The notes under the pieces were generated by a model. It saw nothing but the letters and a program-made list of their open reading frames with translations. It did not search any database and was not told where the DNA came from. 64,000 bases of DNA from Apteryx mantelli (lineage: Eukaryota; Chordata; Aves; Apterygiformes; Apterygidae): NCBI RefSeq assembly GCF_036417845.1, contig NC_089979.1, positions 121,181,415 through 121,245,414 of the forward strand. The letters run 5' to 3'. This document shows positions 1 through 12,022 of this stretch, piece after piece (the stretch's first letter is position 1; each line of letters starts with the position of its first letter). The position numbers and the translations under genes are program-made.

Positions 1-3000
1 ACTGCCATGTAACTGGCTCCCCAGGTCACTTATTACCATTCTGTTTGCAGATGATGTGACTGGGACATTCACCAGCAGATGTGGATCCAAAGTGGTTTCC
101 ACATGAATGTTCCTATGCTGCTCCTTCTCCCAAATGTGTTTGCACATCAGTCCCAGTCTCTTAACTTTTACAAATATTCAAATGCCAGGAGATCTCCAAT
201 ATGAATGTTCATAGGAGAAGAAAAAAAGATCAAAGCACTATGAGTGAAAATTACACTGCAGTTAACATGCAATGTAACAATAAGACAAAAGAATTACTTT
301 GATATATGTATTGTGTTACTCAGCTGAACCATTAGCATGAATTTTCAGAAGCAACATCCTCAGGTCACAGTTTTTTAACACTGATCTGGATCAGGAAGTC
401 AGGGTAGCTATTGGTCCATTTTTAGGTACTGAACACATGTGACTTCTATGAAGTTTGGCACTGATGCTTACTTTTTCTGCTGCATTGCTGATTATTCATT
501 CTTCTCACAGAAGTAAACAGTCTTAGGTGATTCTGGACTGTTTCCAGTTAGCTGGCCTCTTGAACTAGAATTTTATCTTCACAAAACATGGAAACCAAAA
601 ACTTTGGGAATTCCAGATTCTGTTTAGTAAGTACACAAAAACCCACCAGCTGTGCACTGCCACTTTTAGTGACCTTTATCTAAACAAAATGCAGAAATCC
701 TGCAAGAGCAGGGAACAAACATCTCCTGCAACCTGGTGTGCTTGCATAGCTGGTAGGTGGCAGTGAATCAATCACCTAATCACCAAAGATTAGATTGTAC
801 TCCAAAATTAGTTTGGAAATGATGGGAAGTTTCATTTCTTACGGGTGTGTAAATGTGGATTTTATTATAAGCTGAACATTAAGTCTGTTCAGTGGAAAAA
901 ATACTGCATGATTTCCATATGAAAGACTACCTCAGAAAAAAGTAAGCCCTTCAGAATCAAGAAACATTTTGTTCCTGAAACATAATATACGTTATTCTCT
1001 GAATCCTAATTTATAAACAAGAAATGAAAGATACCACTAAATGACCTTCAGTATTTGGAAGAAAGTTTTTCCTGTTGCCCTTTGTAGAAGGGTTGTCATT
1101 CCTGTGTCCAGATCTGGTCCTGAAGACAGTGAATGCATGTGCCTGTATACATGATAATACGTGCAATGCAGTACTGTGGGTAATGTTAGAGGTACTGTGA
1201 ACTGGTACCTGTGGATCCTATAATGGGGCTTAAGATCCTTATTGTCCACATTCTGGTGGTGGTGATGGGTTAGCATGAGATGATTTGTCTGGGCCCTGTC
1301 ATCTGTCCCAATTATCTTCTCTGGGGATTTTCCATTTCAGAAACACAAGGCAGCAGCTACTGGTCACCCTAACCTGAGGCGTTTGCTGTTCCGTATATGG
1401 TGATAGTTCATTTCCATCTTCTCTTTCCCAGGTTTGCTTGACCTAGTGTGAAAACTCAGATAGCATTATATGACTGGGCTTTTACCAGCTGCTTGCTCTT
1501 AAAAGGATGTAGCTTAGCATAAACTCTAGTCACTTCCCATTTTGGGAAAGGGGATACTCAGGAAGCTGGTGAGGTGGGAAGAAGGGTATTTTACATCTTT
1601 TTCTGTGATTCGCAGTGGTTTCACTAAACAGCAGCACTGGCTGAAAACCTTCAAAAGTAGTTCAGCAAAAATTACCAACATTCAAGGAATTTTTCACCCT
1701 TCAAGTATACAACATAGAAGAGTGTATTTTTAAGCATAACCACTTGAATAATATTTCTGACAATGCTTATGAAAAATAAGATCACACATCTTTTCTTATT
1801 GTCATAGACAGTGTAATTTTTAGGAAAAGGAGGACATTTGTTGAAGAAGGAGGGGAAAAAAAAGGATGGCTAGATAAGTTAGCTAAGATTGACCAATTCC
1901 TTTGAATAACTTGATGGTGCCTTTTTCTAATCACCCAGGTGAGAAGCCTGCCTGCCTCAGGATCTTCTTGCTATCTCATCCAGGTCACAGATGTACTCCT
2001 GCTGTATACCTGAGATAGGTGACTTTCCACCTCAGACCATCTCTGCTGTTTTCATGCTCTGATGTGCCCATGACAAGGTGAGCAGCCCTGATTACAAACT
2101 TTAAACTACTTTAAACAAGTTAGCAGGTCTACACAGCCCTGTTCACAAACCCATTTTGACTCCCTAAACATTTTGCCATTGATGCAGTTGTGAAGTTTAT
2201 TTTTTCATTCTTTTTTCAGTGAAAGTTATTTAGTGCTAACTATTTGGGAACGTAGTGCTTCATCAGTAATTTCCTCTCTAGCAGAAAAAAAGTTACTCTT
2301 GTATTCATTGTTCCCCTCTACACATGCCCAGATTACGGCCAGGGAATGGGGTGTACTTTTGTGACAATTTCAATCATAGTCTCTTTAGAAAAGTGAACTT
2401 CATTCTTGTGGGAGAAACATATGGGAACATATGCTGTTTTCCTGATAGGAGCTATACTTCACCAAGAGCTATGTGTAAAGTACCAGACCTCAAATCTCTT
2501 GGGATATCTTAGTGATATCTCATTAGCAGCCTCTTCATTTAATTAATTCTGTGAAAGAATTAATGAATAGACTTTCAATAAGTTTGTTCTTAAGAGTTAT
2601 ACTGCCATCAGGTAGGCTCTGTATACAGTACTTAACTGCCCACATTAAGAGTACATACAGAAGAGGTTTTGTCTGTGGCAGGGAAAAGTGAACCCTCCAC
2701 CTTCAAATGAAGGTTCCTAAATATCTAAATGGTGAGCTACAGAGGTCTTCAGTGCTTTAGATAAACTATTAATTCTCTTTAATAAATTTAGTAAGACAGC
2801 ATTACTGGGATTCAGACAGGGGTGAGAGTGGTCAATGAACTCATAATGTCTTTATATTTAAAGTAACTTTTATTCTAAATAACATAATAAATCCTCTTCT
2901 TCAGATGTTTTGATGCAATGTTTCCATGGATTTCTGTGACATTTCCAGTCCCATTGAACTATGCCTCTGACCCTGAAGGATCACTGAGCTTCAGGTCAAA

Positions 3001-3042
3001 CAAATGGTCAAAGGAAGGAATTTTACATTGTGTGTCACTAGA
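1..3042. other. AT-rich unique sequence, no gene recognised
   Basis: Only short open frames (about 60-80 codons) occur here and none resembles a known family. No clear interspersed repeat was recognised. Reads as intergenic or intronic sequence. Confidence 0.6.
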
Positions 3043-3062
3043 TTTTTTTTTTTTTTTTTTTT
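3043..3062. repeat. T20 homopolymer
   Basis: An uninterrupted run of 20 T. It could be the antisense of an old poly-A tail, but no retroposed body was recognised beside it. Length is probably polymorphic. Confidence 0.9.
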
Positions 3063-4429
3063 GGTAGGAAAGGTTTTTGAGCTGAAAGCAGCATGGGGTA
3101 CTGCCACTCGATATTTTTAACCTGGTGGCCAGTTGCCAGTAATGATAAGTTACCAGTAAAGAAAAGACTGGGAGGTTTTAGCATTTGATAAGAATAAGTA
3201 ATGAAAGGACAGATAATAGCATTGGTGTGTCAGGACACAGCTAGAGAATTGTAGCCAGGACCAAATCTTCCCGTTCCTAACTGCTTTTTATTTGAGACAT
3301 CTTAATTTCCCCCTTGCTTTCTGTGTGATGAATTAACTATACAGTCCATGGTCTCCCGGAGAACTGTGACTAGAACGACTATCTGCCCTCATTAGCTTCT
3401 GTTGAGTCAGTGGCAATTCTCCGAAGCAATTTTGTAACATTAAGATTTTAGGTTTAATACTTGAAGCTGTTGAAATTGGGGTGCCAGGAGTAGGCAGTGA
3501 GAGTCAGTGGCTGTAATAGCAGGCCTGGCACTAAACTAAAACTAAGTGTATTTTCCATAGCCATTCACTGGGCTTCTGTGTGAAAGCTGAACTGGGGCAA
3601 CAGATCCTCCAGAGGGACCAGTTCTGAGGGAAGCACCTTGGCTACATGGGAGAAACCCTCCAGCAGGTTTCTTCTGAAGAAAGCTTACATAAGCAGCCTG
3701 CAATAAATCTTTATCCTGCTTAGGAATTCCTCCTGCCTCTAAAAGTCTGACTTAAGCATAAGCAATTACTATTGTTAGCAGGCTGCACAAGAGGCCATCA
3801 GTTTGAGACTGCTCCTGTCTTGGAGCCAGGCCAGCAGCGCATTCGTAGGGATGCACAGACTGTAGTTTGCTATACACATCTCTCGCTTAGCCTAATGTCA
3901 CCACGAGCGCACTGAGGCCTCTAGAAGCCTACCTCATATGGATGCTTTATATTATGAAAAATAAAACCGATGGTAATGATTGAAATGATTAATAAGTAAT
4001 GTTCCTTTCCTCTTGGAGGGTCACAGTTTACTGCTGTGCTCTATTTTGCCACCTGCAACTTCTCAAAAGAACCATGTGTTTAATACCAAGCTTGTCTCCA
4101 GAATTTTTTTCACTTTTGACATGTTTAATTAAGTCTGGCTGTATCTGGCGTACTTTCTTTCCTTGTGCACTGTTTTTAATATAGAATTGTTGCTTCCTGC
4201 AGTTTCTCATGCAGCTTCCTGAATTATATAATCTGTGCAATCATATTTTATTTCTGAGAGCTTATGACTTAGTATTTCAAAAAGGCAGGTAGAAATAGAG
4301 AGCCTGCTCCTTTCTGAATTGAATGTACCTGATTTTGTTTTTCTTGCTAAACTCTATATAGCAATTTTGAAATTGCAGCTTCTGGTGGCAGCGAATGTAA
4401 AGATTTTCCCGGACCTTCTTGCTAGGATT
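3063..4429. other. Unique sequence, no gene recognised
   Basis: AT-rich with short open frames on both strands (for example 3999-4184 plus and 4028-4240 minus) that overlap each other and show no family resemblance. Nothing else seen. Confidence 0.5.
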
Positions 4430-4699
4430 TTTCATATTTTAGTGGGAGCATATAGATATTAATATATAAATGTGGGAGAACCATTATGATTTTGTCAGTG
4501 CATATGCTTCTTGTTCAGAACTTACCAGGGAGGTGCAGAAAGTTATGAATCTGATTATCTCACTGTGGAGAGGAGCTAGTGGAGACTTATTTTGAACTCA
4601 GAATGATTTAGGAGAAAAAGTTTTCCTTTCCTCCATTGTCTCTTCAGAGAATGCAACCATTTCCACTTTCACCTTGAAGGTGGCTTTGTCAAGTTAGCT
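4430..4699 (+). repeat. Direct duplication, copy A
   Basis: About 265 bp here recur in the same orientation about 2,064 bp downstream (6495-6762). Long stretches match exactly, for example the part beginning 'tgtgggagaaccattatgat' and the part around 'gaggagctagtggagactta'. The copies differ by scattered substitutions and small indels, roughly 85-90% identity by eye. No terminal inverted repeat and no coding frame was seen. A short internal repeat, tgtcaagttagct, occurs at 4687-4699 and again at 4704-4716. It may be a local duplication or two copies of an unlisted dispersed repeat. Confidence 0.85.
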
Positions 4700-5759
4700 A
4701 ACCTGTCAAGTTAGCTTTGTGTGAGGATGAAGAAATACATTAAAGGAATTGTCAGTTCCTTCTCCTAACATAGGAAAATAATATATCACTGGGAAAGTGC
4801 AGATAAAGAGAGTTCAAAAAGACAGCCAGAGCAGAGAAAATTTGCTATGTACTCTCATAATTGTGGGTCCTCTATTATTGCACTCTTTGGCTCATTCCCA
4901 TGAACATTAATGTCAGAAGCAGGGCTGTGGTATGGATGCATAACACAGGCTATACTCCTTTCCTTGTGGCAATCTTTTCCAAAAGTGGTACTTGCAACGA
5001 TGGGGTTGTTTGGGATATCCTTGTAAGGAGGAGATGTGATGTTTGGAATGGGGGAGGAGAAGACTGTAAGTTTTTCTGCAAGTGTCAATATAAAACCGTT
5101 CATTTTATTCTTCGGCTGGTATGGCCAAGAAATAATGTTCTGGAGGAGTCCCTGCCATATCTGTTATAACCCTGGAATGCTATTAAGCTGTCATAGATAA
5201 CTACAAGATGTCATACAGCCTTTATATTTTACCCACTGGCTTTTTTTCTTAATACCTTTTATATTCTTCAATGCTTTTACCTGTCATGGTTCAGAGCTTT
5301 GATTCAAATAAATTTTTAGAAACCTAGATGCCTTGTCTTAAGCTTCTTCAAACTCCGTTGGCTAGAAATATGCCTTGATAAATATCTTGAGTTTTGTTCA
5401 GCAAGGACTATCTTGAGAAAAGTCTTTAATATTTCAATAGTTTCATTCTGTGAAAAACAGGCGTATCTGTGTTTCTAATATATGAGTTCAGTGTTAAGTT
5501 CTGAGCAAACCTTTTGCTTTCACTGGTAAATACTGATTCATGCAATCTATATTTTTAATGGGAAATTTTTGAAGAATTTCTAAATGTGACATTTTATTAG
5601 ATAAAAACCTTGGAGCTTGTCACTGTTTCACTTCACTACTTAAAGAGTGAAAAGTAAACTTTTTTTTCAAGAGGCTGGCTTTTTATCCCAATGTAAAATC
5701 TGTATACAGAGTTCATACCTGTCATTTAGTAAAGTGTGAGGGGGTGAGGGAGGGACTAT
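4700..5759. other. Unique sequence, no gene recognised
   Basis: AT-rich spacer between duplication copy A and a GC-richer block. A 102-codon plus frame (4861-5169) overlaps an 82-codon minus frame (4855-5103). Neither looks like a known protein. Confidence 0.5.
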
Positions 5760-6262
5760 TCAGGTGTTAAGACCCTGAGCGCAACCTCTTCTCCCCCTGC
5801 AGGGGTCTGGCTGCAGGTGCTCATGGCCAGCTGTGATATCGCTCGGCTGTGTCACCTTGCATCACGCTGCTCTAAAAAGAGGTGTGTAAAAAAAGAGGTG
5901 TGAGAGAACTGGTGGGGGGCTTCTTTTGCTGCAGTGTTGCTCTGGCCCTCCCCTTGGTCCTTGTCTGTGCTACTTTGCAGCTGTACCTTTGCCTGGCTGT
6001 GTATCTTGCTCATCCTGGCCTGCAACTTCACTTTCCGGCTTGACCTCGGACCTGCCTCTTTTCTCCGGACTCGCCTGGGGATCCCTGGCCCGGTGGCTGA
6101 ACCTGGTTAGTGTCACCGGCCTTGAACTGCTCTTTGTGTTTGGGTGCTGAGGGGCTGCATCCTTCCGTGGGTGAGGCTGCTGCCCTGTGCCTGCCTTGGT
6201 GTCGCCTTGGCTCCCGGCTTCCCTTCCCTTGCAGAGCAGCTCTCTCCTGTGGCTCCTCAGCA
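5760..6262. other. GC-richer block of unknown nature between two duplicated copies
   Basis: About 500 bp clearly richer in G+C and CpG than its flanks, with pyrimidine-rich plus-strand text. Because stops are rare, three frames are open (5926-6150 plus, 5970-6278 and 6028-6402 minus), but none has recognisable motifs. The unit aaaaagaggtgtg appears twice close together near 5875-5902. The composition suggests an inserted element, for example a degraded LTR, but no family was identified. Confidence 0.4.
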
Positions 6263-6494
6263 AGAGACATGAAGCCATTATGGTGAGGCCAGTAACTTGA
6301 CTTTGCAGACTGAGTAACCAGCCCTAAATGGTGAGGGAGGCTGCATTGGACCATCCATCCTTCACTCTCTGGATGCCAATGTGTTTTACAGTTGGCCACC
6401 ATTATGCATCTTGAATTTGTCTGGTAGGCTATTTTGAAACCAGAAGAAGTGTGGGGGGGAAAGCCAATTTTATTTCTGGTGTAATAAAAAAAAA

Positions 6495-6762
6495 TTCTTA
6501 TTTTAGTCAGAGCATATAGATAATAATATACAAATGTGGGAGAACCATTATGATTTTGTCAGTGCATATGTTCCCAGTTCAGAACTTACCAGGGAGGTGC
6601 AGAAAGTTATGAATCTGATTATCTCACTGCGGAGAGGAGCTAGTGGAGACTTATTTTGATTTCAGAATTATTTGGGAGAAAAAGTTTTTTTTCTTCACTC
6701 ATGTCTCTTCAAAGAACCACCATTTTCACTTTCACCTTGAAATTAGCTTTATCAAGTCAGTT
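6495..6762 (+). repeat. Direct duplication, copy B
   Basis: Second copy of the sequence at 4430-4699, same orientation, offset about 2,064 bp. The resemblance starts near 'ttattttag' and fades after 'caagtcagtt'. Flanks outside these limits show no convincing similarity, apart from a short 'ttctggtg' upstream of both copies, so the duplicated block is short. Confidence 0.85.
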
Positions 6763-6885
6763 ATATTAAGCTTGATTGCAGCATGGCAGAGATTAGACCA
6801 GTGTCTAGCCTCAACAGAAAAAATAGTTTAATTTGATACTGTTTATTTCAGTCAAAATAAAATGGTCTCAAACTTTGACTTTCTA

Positions 6886-6904
6886 AAAAATATATATATA
6901 TATA
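6886..6904. repeat. (AT)n microsatellite
   Basis: A short A run passes into an AT dinucleotide tract (aaaaaatatatatatatata). Simple repeat only. Confidence 0.8.
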
Positions 6905-8818
6905 GCTTTGGGGCATCTGAAATATCCTCTCCAGAATATGAAAAATCCTGATAACATACATAGTTAACAGCATAAATGCAAATTCAAAACATAAAAATTA
7001 TTAATAAATATATAGACTACTTTGTTCTTGCAATGTTTCAGTTTGTTGCTGTGGATGAAATCCAGTTGGGAGAAGACTTGCTTAGAGTGGAAGGTCTATT
7101 GGGATCATATTCAAACACTTGGATAAGTACCTGGAGTTCTCATGGCCTTTTACCAAAACTAGATTCTAGACTCCTATATTTTGCCATGACCAAGCACTAT
7201 GCAAAACTGGGGAACATCTGTGTTTATTTTTTCTTGATAATCTTCAGAGTAACTGCAATGGTTAAGGAGGAAAAGCTTCTCAAATTGTGAGTCTAACTTA
7301 CTGTCTCTAGAGAATTTTACCTCCCATTTGCCAATTTATAGTGACATGCCTTGCAGATGGCCTACCAGCAACTAACATTTAGTGCAGCTGTCCATATATC
7401 AGGCATACAGGTTCCAGAATATACTAGCCAGTTTCATTTGCTGGACACTCAGCTAATGGAAACACTGGATTGATTTATTGTTGCATAATTTTACAAAAAG
7501 AGTGATCAGTTCCACTGCACTCAGGCTCTTTCAGTTCAGGTTCAGCACTAGACCCAGATGCCTAGTGGTGTTTTATTTGCCTATATTTTATGGGTTAATA
7601 CTGTGTCTTTACCTTCTACTGTGATTAACATAGTGCTGACAGACTCAGCTCAAACTGAGATCAGATCTCAGACCTGATCAAACTGGACAGATCTCAGCAA
7701 ACTGAGATTTCAACAAAGATAATGGGAACTGGGTTGCAAAGTGGAGAGAAAAAGAACTTGCCACATTAAGGAGGGAAAAGGCAAAAAATGTTAACTGGTA
7801 TTGATTGTTATGGTACAGGCAGATATTAAATGTACACAGCAGACAGTTATGGTACAATTAGAATTATAGAGCTGGCCTTTCACCTCAATTAAAGGGAAAC
7901 CTGGTGTAGGTGATGCGATAAGGAAGGGAACTGTTCTCTTTCCTTTCATCTTATGAAGTGCTTCTTTGCTTCCAGGGACTGTTTACTCAGGTCATTCACC
8001 TGCCTTGAGATGAGGTGTTCACTCTTTGTCTTTCCTCCCAGAGAGCCCCTGCTTAGTAACAAGAAGAGAAAGGGTAGACTTTGAAAACTGGGAAGAAATC
8101 TCAGAGAGGGCAAAAAGGAACAAATTAAACCTCAATTGCTATTACGTGTTGCAGCTCTTCTGACTTCAGTGAGCTTCTTCAGGCACTCTCCACTAATCTA
8201 TCCTTGATCGTCCTTTAGAGCCAAAGTGATCTCCCAGCACCACTGAGTGACTCATTGGAAGAACTGGAAAGGGCCTGGATGTCGTGACTTCTGCTCTAGC
8301 TCCTCAAATCCCTGTTCAGCTCCTTTCCAAATGAGCTTTGGAGATCTACCCACCTAAAGAAGGTACTTCAGCACCACAGAACAGCTGTTTCTCACCAATA
8401 TCCATAACTTGTTTAACAGAATCTGATGATATATGTAGAAATGTCTTTCATTATTATTAATGCTGGAACAAAAGCTGGTAGATCATCTTGTCACTTTTCA
8501 TTCCCTGTCAGTATCATCAGGAATCATCGTTTCTTGACGGGCTGTTGACTTTGTGGATGAAGGGAGGATGAACTTTTTGATACAGAGACACTACTGAACC
8601 CAGTGTTGAAAATTGAATTAAAATAAAAAGGTCTCAAGAGTGCTTTCTGTGTTAAGTTAAATTGTCCAGTTGACTCCACACTTTTGCACTGATTGATGTT
8701 TGATGACAGGACTGATTGACCTTATTTGCCTCTTCAAATGACACCTTGCCCATTGCTGGTTAGTGAGAGTCTCTTCCATTCCCAAGGGCAATGGCTGATA
8801 TATAAACAGGATCACAAT
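6905..8818. other. Unique sequence, no gene recognised
   Basis: Contains a 104-codon plus frame (6976-7290) starting in AT-rich sequence, with no family resemblance. No repeat was recognised. Confidence 0.5.
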
Positions 8819-9089
8819 GGTGCCTAGTGACAGGACAAGAGGGAACGGGCACAAAGTGAAATACAGGAAATTCTATTTAAACTTAAGAGAACACTTTTTA
8901 CTGTGCAGGTGGTTGAACACTGGAACGAGTTGCCCAAGAGGTTGTGGAGTCCCCGTCCTTGGAGATATTCAAAACCCAGCTGGACGCAATCCTGTGTAAC
9001 CTGCTCTAGTTGACCTGGCTTGAGCGGGGGGGGGGTTGGACCAATGATCTCCAGAGGTGCCTTCCAGCCTCAACTGTTCTGTGATTCTG
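8819..9089 (+). mobile_element. CR1 LINE 3' end, 5'-truncated, sense on plus strand
   Basis: The text matches the 3' untranslated region of avian CR1 non-LTR retrotransposons. In order it shows a 'gtgacaggacaagaggg' segment, an 'aggtggttgaacactggaac' segment, 'tgcccaagaggttgtggagt', 'ccttggagatattcaaaacc', a 'gcttgagc' plus ten-G stretch with 'ttggacca', 'gatctccagaggt', and a terminal 'ttctgtgattctg'. That end matches the short tandem 8-mer that closes CR1 elements in place of a poly-A tail. About 270 bp remain, so no reverse-transcriptase coding is present, as is usual for CR1. The frames across it are incidental. It is better preserved than the copy near the right edge, suggesting later insertion. 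Subfamily looks CR1-E/F-like, from memory only. Confidence 0.93.
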
Positions 9090-11439
9090 CCAACATACAT
9101 CAGAGTGTAAATATATATATGGGAGTGAGGCTTGTATATTCTATATGTAAGTGTAAAAAGATTGACCTGTTTAACCTCAAAATAATCACATATACATAAG
9201 AAATCAATATTAATGTGCAACTATAGAGTAGATGGGCGTACCTCTAAAAGATTGACCAAGATGATCTGTGTGAACTGAATGCTAAGTTAAATTTGGGCTC
9301 AAGTCCAGAGAGTATGTCTGAAGCTACAACATTCTTGGCCTTGTATGCATTTTTAATCCAAAGTGACTGAAATTTTTGCAAGACCAGCTGATTCATGTGT
9401 CTTGGATGTTTTCTCCCACCTCTTCTAGCAAGGTTCTCCCAGAGAAAATCTATTGTCTTCCAGTTTTAGGGACATACACTTTAGCCCCTGTTGCGGGAGT
9501 TAGTTTGTTTTTTGTCCAACTCTGACTGTTTACCAGTGGTTCAAATTTTATTTGCTGCTTTGTATCTAACCTGTTTGATGGAACACATTCCTTTGGTGTG
9601 CGGCAGGAGTGAATAACTGGAAACTGAAATGAATGAAGGACTCCTTATGGTAAGTATGGAAGCATATTCAGTTATTTGCATCTTAACATTTTTCAAACTT
9701 GTTCCTATGGGATATTTCTAGAAAACAGTACATCAGCTTTGGTTTAAGCTCATTAGCTGCTTGTGTTTATTAAAATGAGCACTGTTCCATCTTCCCGTGT
9801 TTCCCATAATGATATCACAGTTGATTTGGTTTTGTCTTTAAGCAAATCAAAACTTTTTTCTACTGAAATCTTAAGTTTCTCTGGCACTGGACCAACACAA
9901 AATTTGTCTAAATGTTGAGTGTGCCCAGTGTATAGATCAATTGATCCTACTTCTCGTTTTATTAATAATTGAAGGGGTTTTGCAGACTTAGGGATTTGGA
10001 AATATGGACACACATTTTGTCAAGGCAAATCAGAAACAGACATTCTTATAGGCTGAAACTTTTCTTCTGATATTAAGACTTTACATCAAATTGCTACTGA
10101 GCTGTACTGTGTACTTATTCAAAATCTTGTGGGTGGTAAGGTGTACTTTTGGGCACCTGAGAACTTAGGGGTTTTTTTTGTTTGTTTGTTTGTTTTTTTG
10201 TTACTTTGGGGACAAGTGTGCATTCCTGACACATGACTGAGTTTGAAATAGTGAGGAGCAGAGAACTCTGATTATAACCTCAGATCAGTAAGTGTTACAT
10301 CTTCATTACAGCACATGGTGATGCAATAGGTGCTCCATACACATCCAGCTCTCTTTAAAAGTTTATGAGTTTAATCACTGAAATACTGTGTCCTTAGGAA
10401 AAGCAGTAGATATAAGTATATTTGCTTAATTAGCAATTTGTGATTCTGCAAAAATTCAGTCCCAGCCATGCATGAGCAAAGGTGCAAAATGGACTCTGGC
10501 AACATCTGTGTTTCCAAGACATTCCATCTGAGGACGGCACCAGAGTTTGTAAAGGTCATGAAAGATTTTTGTGCCCACAGAACAAATTGTTCTTGCTAAG
10601 ATATTCTGTGTCTGGACTTGACTGACTGGTGAATAATTAAAAGGGAGGGAGTTTATCTGCCATCATTTGGAGAAAAAAATCCTATTCAAACTTTGGGGTT
10701 TTTGTGACCAATTCTTATGCAAGTATTCTGCTTATTAACAAGATCCTGTAAGATGTTCCCCACAAGTTAGGAAAATGATTCTCTATTTCAAATTGATCCT
10801 CTTTATTGAAAACCACAGAAGGGTTCTTGCAATATTTAATTTCTAACAAGAGGCTTGTATTGCATTCAGGTGGTGATAAACTTCCTTTGCAAAGCTGCCA
10901 GACAGCTATGGCTGAATTATTTGAGGGGTCTGAAGCTTGGAGTGCAAGTCTAGATCCTGATATGAAAATACTATCCTAAACATTTTCAGGAGTTCCTGCA
11001 AAAAAGTCTAAGTTCTGAAGGGATTGTAGGGGGATGAAATACTTTTACTCTTGAGCTTTTCCACTTTCCGCAGTTAATCAGCAGCATGGATATATCTTCT
11101 CTGCTTTAGTGAAGATGAGCCTAGGCAGGTGAGCCTTTCAGAATTTCACTTCTGCACAGTCGGCCTGACACATTTTCAAAAGCACTAATTTAATTTTTAA
11201 AACAAACATCTGGAAATAGAAATGGAGGAACAAGAAACATGAAGCCCGAGGCAACTGCCCTTCCCCAGCTGTCTAACCTGAGTAGAAAAACATTGGCTTT
11301 TACAGTACTGACATTACTAATGTTGTGTTCACTCTGACAAAGAAAGCTTTAGATGAGTGTTGTGATTAGGCTGTGGGGGGTAGAGAGCACACTGTAATAA
11401 TTCACTAATCAATCAAGAATGGCCAACAAGCTTAGGGTA
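9090..11439. other. Unique sequence with a (TTTG)n tract, no gene recognised
   Basis: A T/TTTG simple repeat lies near 10171-10200. A minus-strand frame at 9753-10013, open a little further upstream to about 10043, has ordinary protein-like composition but no recognised family. The remainder shows only short frames. Confidence 0.5.
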
Positions 11440-12022
11440 AAAGTTCTTGTTTCTACAGGTCAGTGTTGAGTATGTGGTTTGTAAGCTGACTAGGGGCACT
11501 CTGCCAGGGAAAGGGTTAGGGTTAAGATTAGCGTTAGAGAAGGTGAGAGTAAGTAAAATAATTCCTTCCTGAATCCAGTAAATGCCTAGAAGTAAAGCCA
11601 TGATTTTGAGTCAGTGTTATATACGGAGTTTGGAGAGGATATAAGTCCCTCTGCTCAGAAAAAGTAGAGTTGCAGGTAGGTGACAGCTCTAGAAAATGAG
11701 CATAAAGGATGTGATTTGTTTCTGGATCCTCAAAGCCCATGAAGGGAGGTTGAGGTCTGATGGTTCCAGGTGACTGGGGTAATTTGCTGGTGGGTCAGGC
11801 TCACTGATGGACTTAAGGCTAAGATTATGGTTGCACAAGATAGGGGTGAAGAATGTGGTTTATTGCTGAGTCCCATAGTCCTCCATAGGACTGGATGAGG
11901 CAGGTATTAAGATGGGGATGGTATTTCCAGGGGATGGTGTTGTCTTTGTTCTGGTAGTTGCTGCTCAAATTAATTCTGTCATGGGAAGAATAGGAGTTAG
12001 AAAGAAGGGACCAGCAAACCAC
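11440..12022. repeat. Degenerate tandem repeat tract with telomere-like motif
   Basis: Several segments resemble each other loosely. 'aggatgtgatttgtttctgg' near 11707 and 'agaatgtggtttattgctga' near 11850 align at about 60% over 50 bp, and a related 'gtatgtggtttgtaagctga' lies near 11469. Short (T/G)TTAGGGTTAAG-type words occur near 11514-11540. The minus-strand frames here encode similar peptides ('NHILYAHF' and 'NHILHPYL'), which reflects the repeat and not a gene. Spacing between units is irregular, so this may be an old minisatellite. Confidence 0.35.

Noticed and set aside
5926-6402. Overlapping frames on both strands in the GC-richer block
   Set aside because: They owe their length to composition. 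No domain or splice context supports coding.
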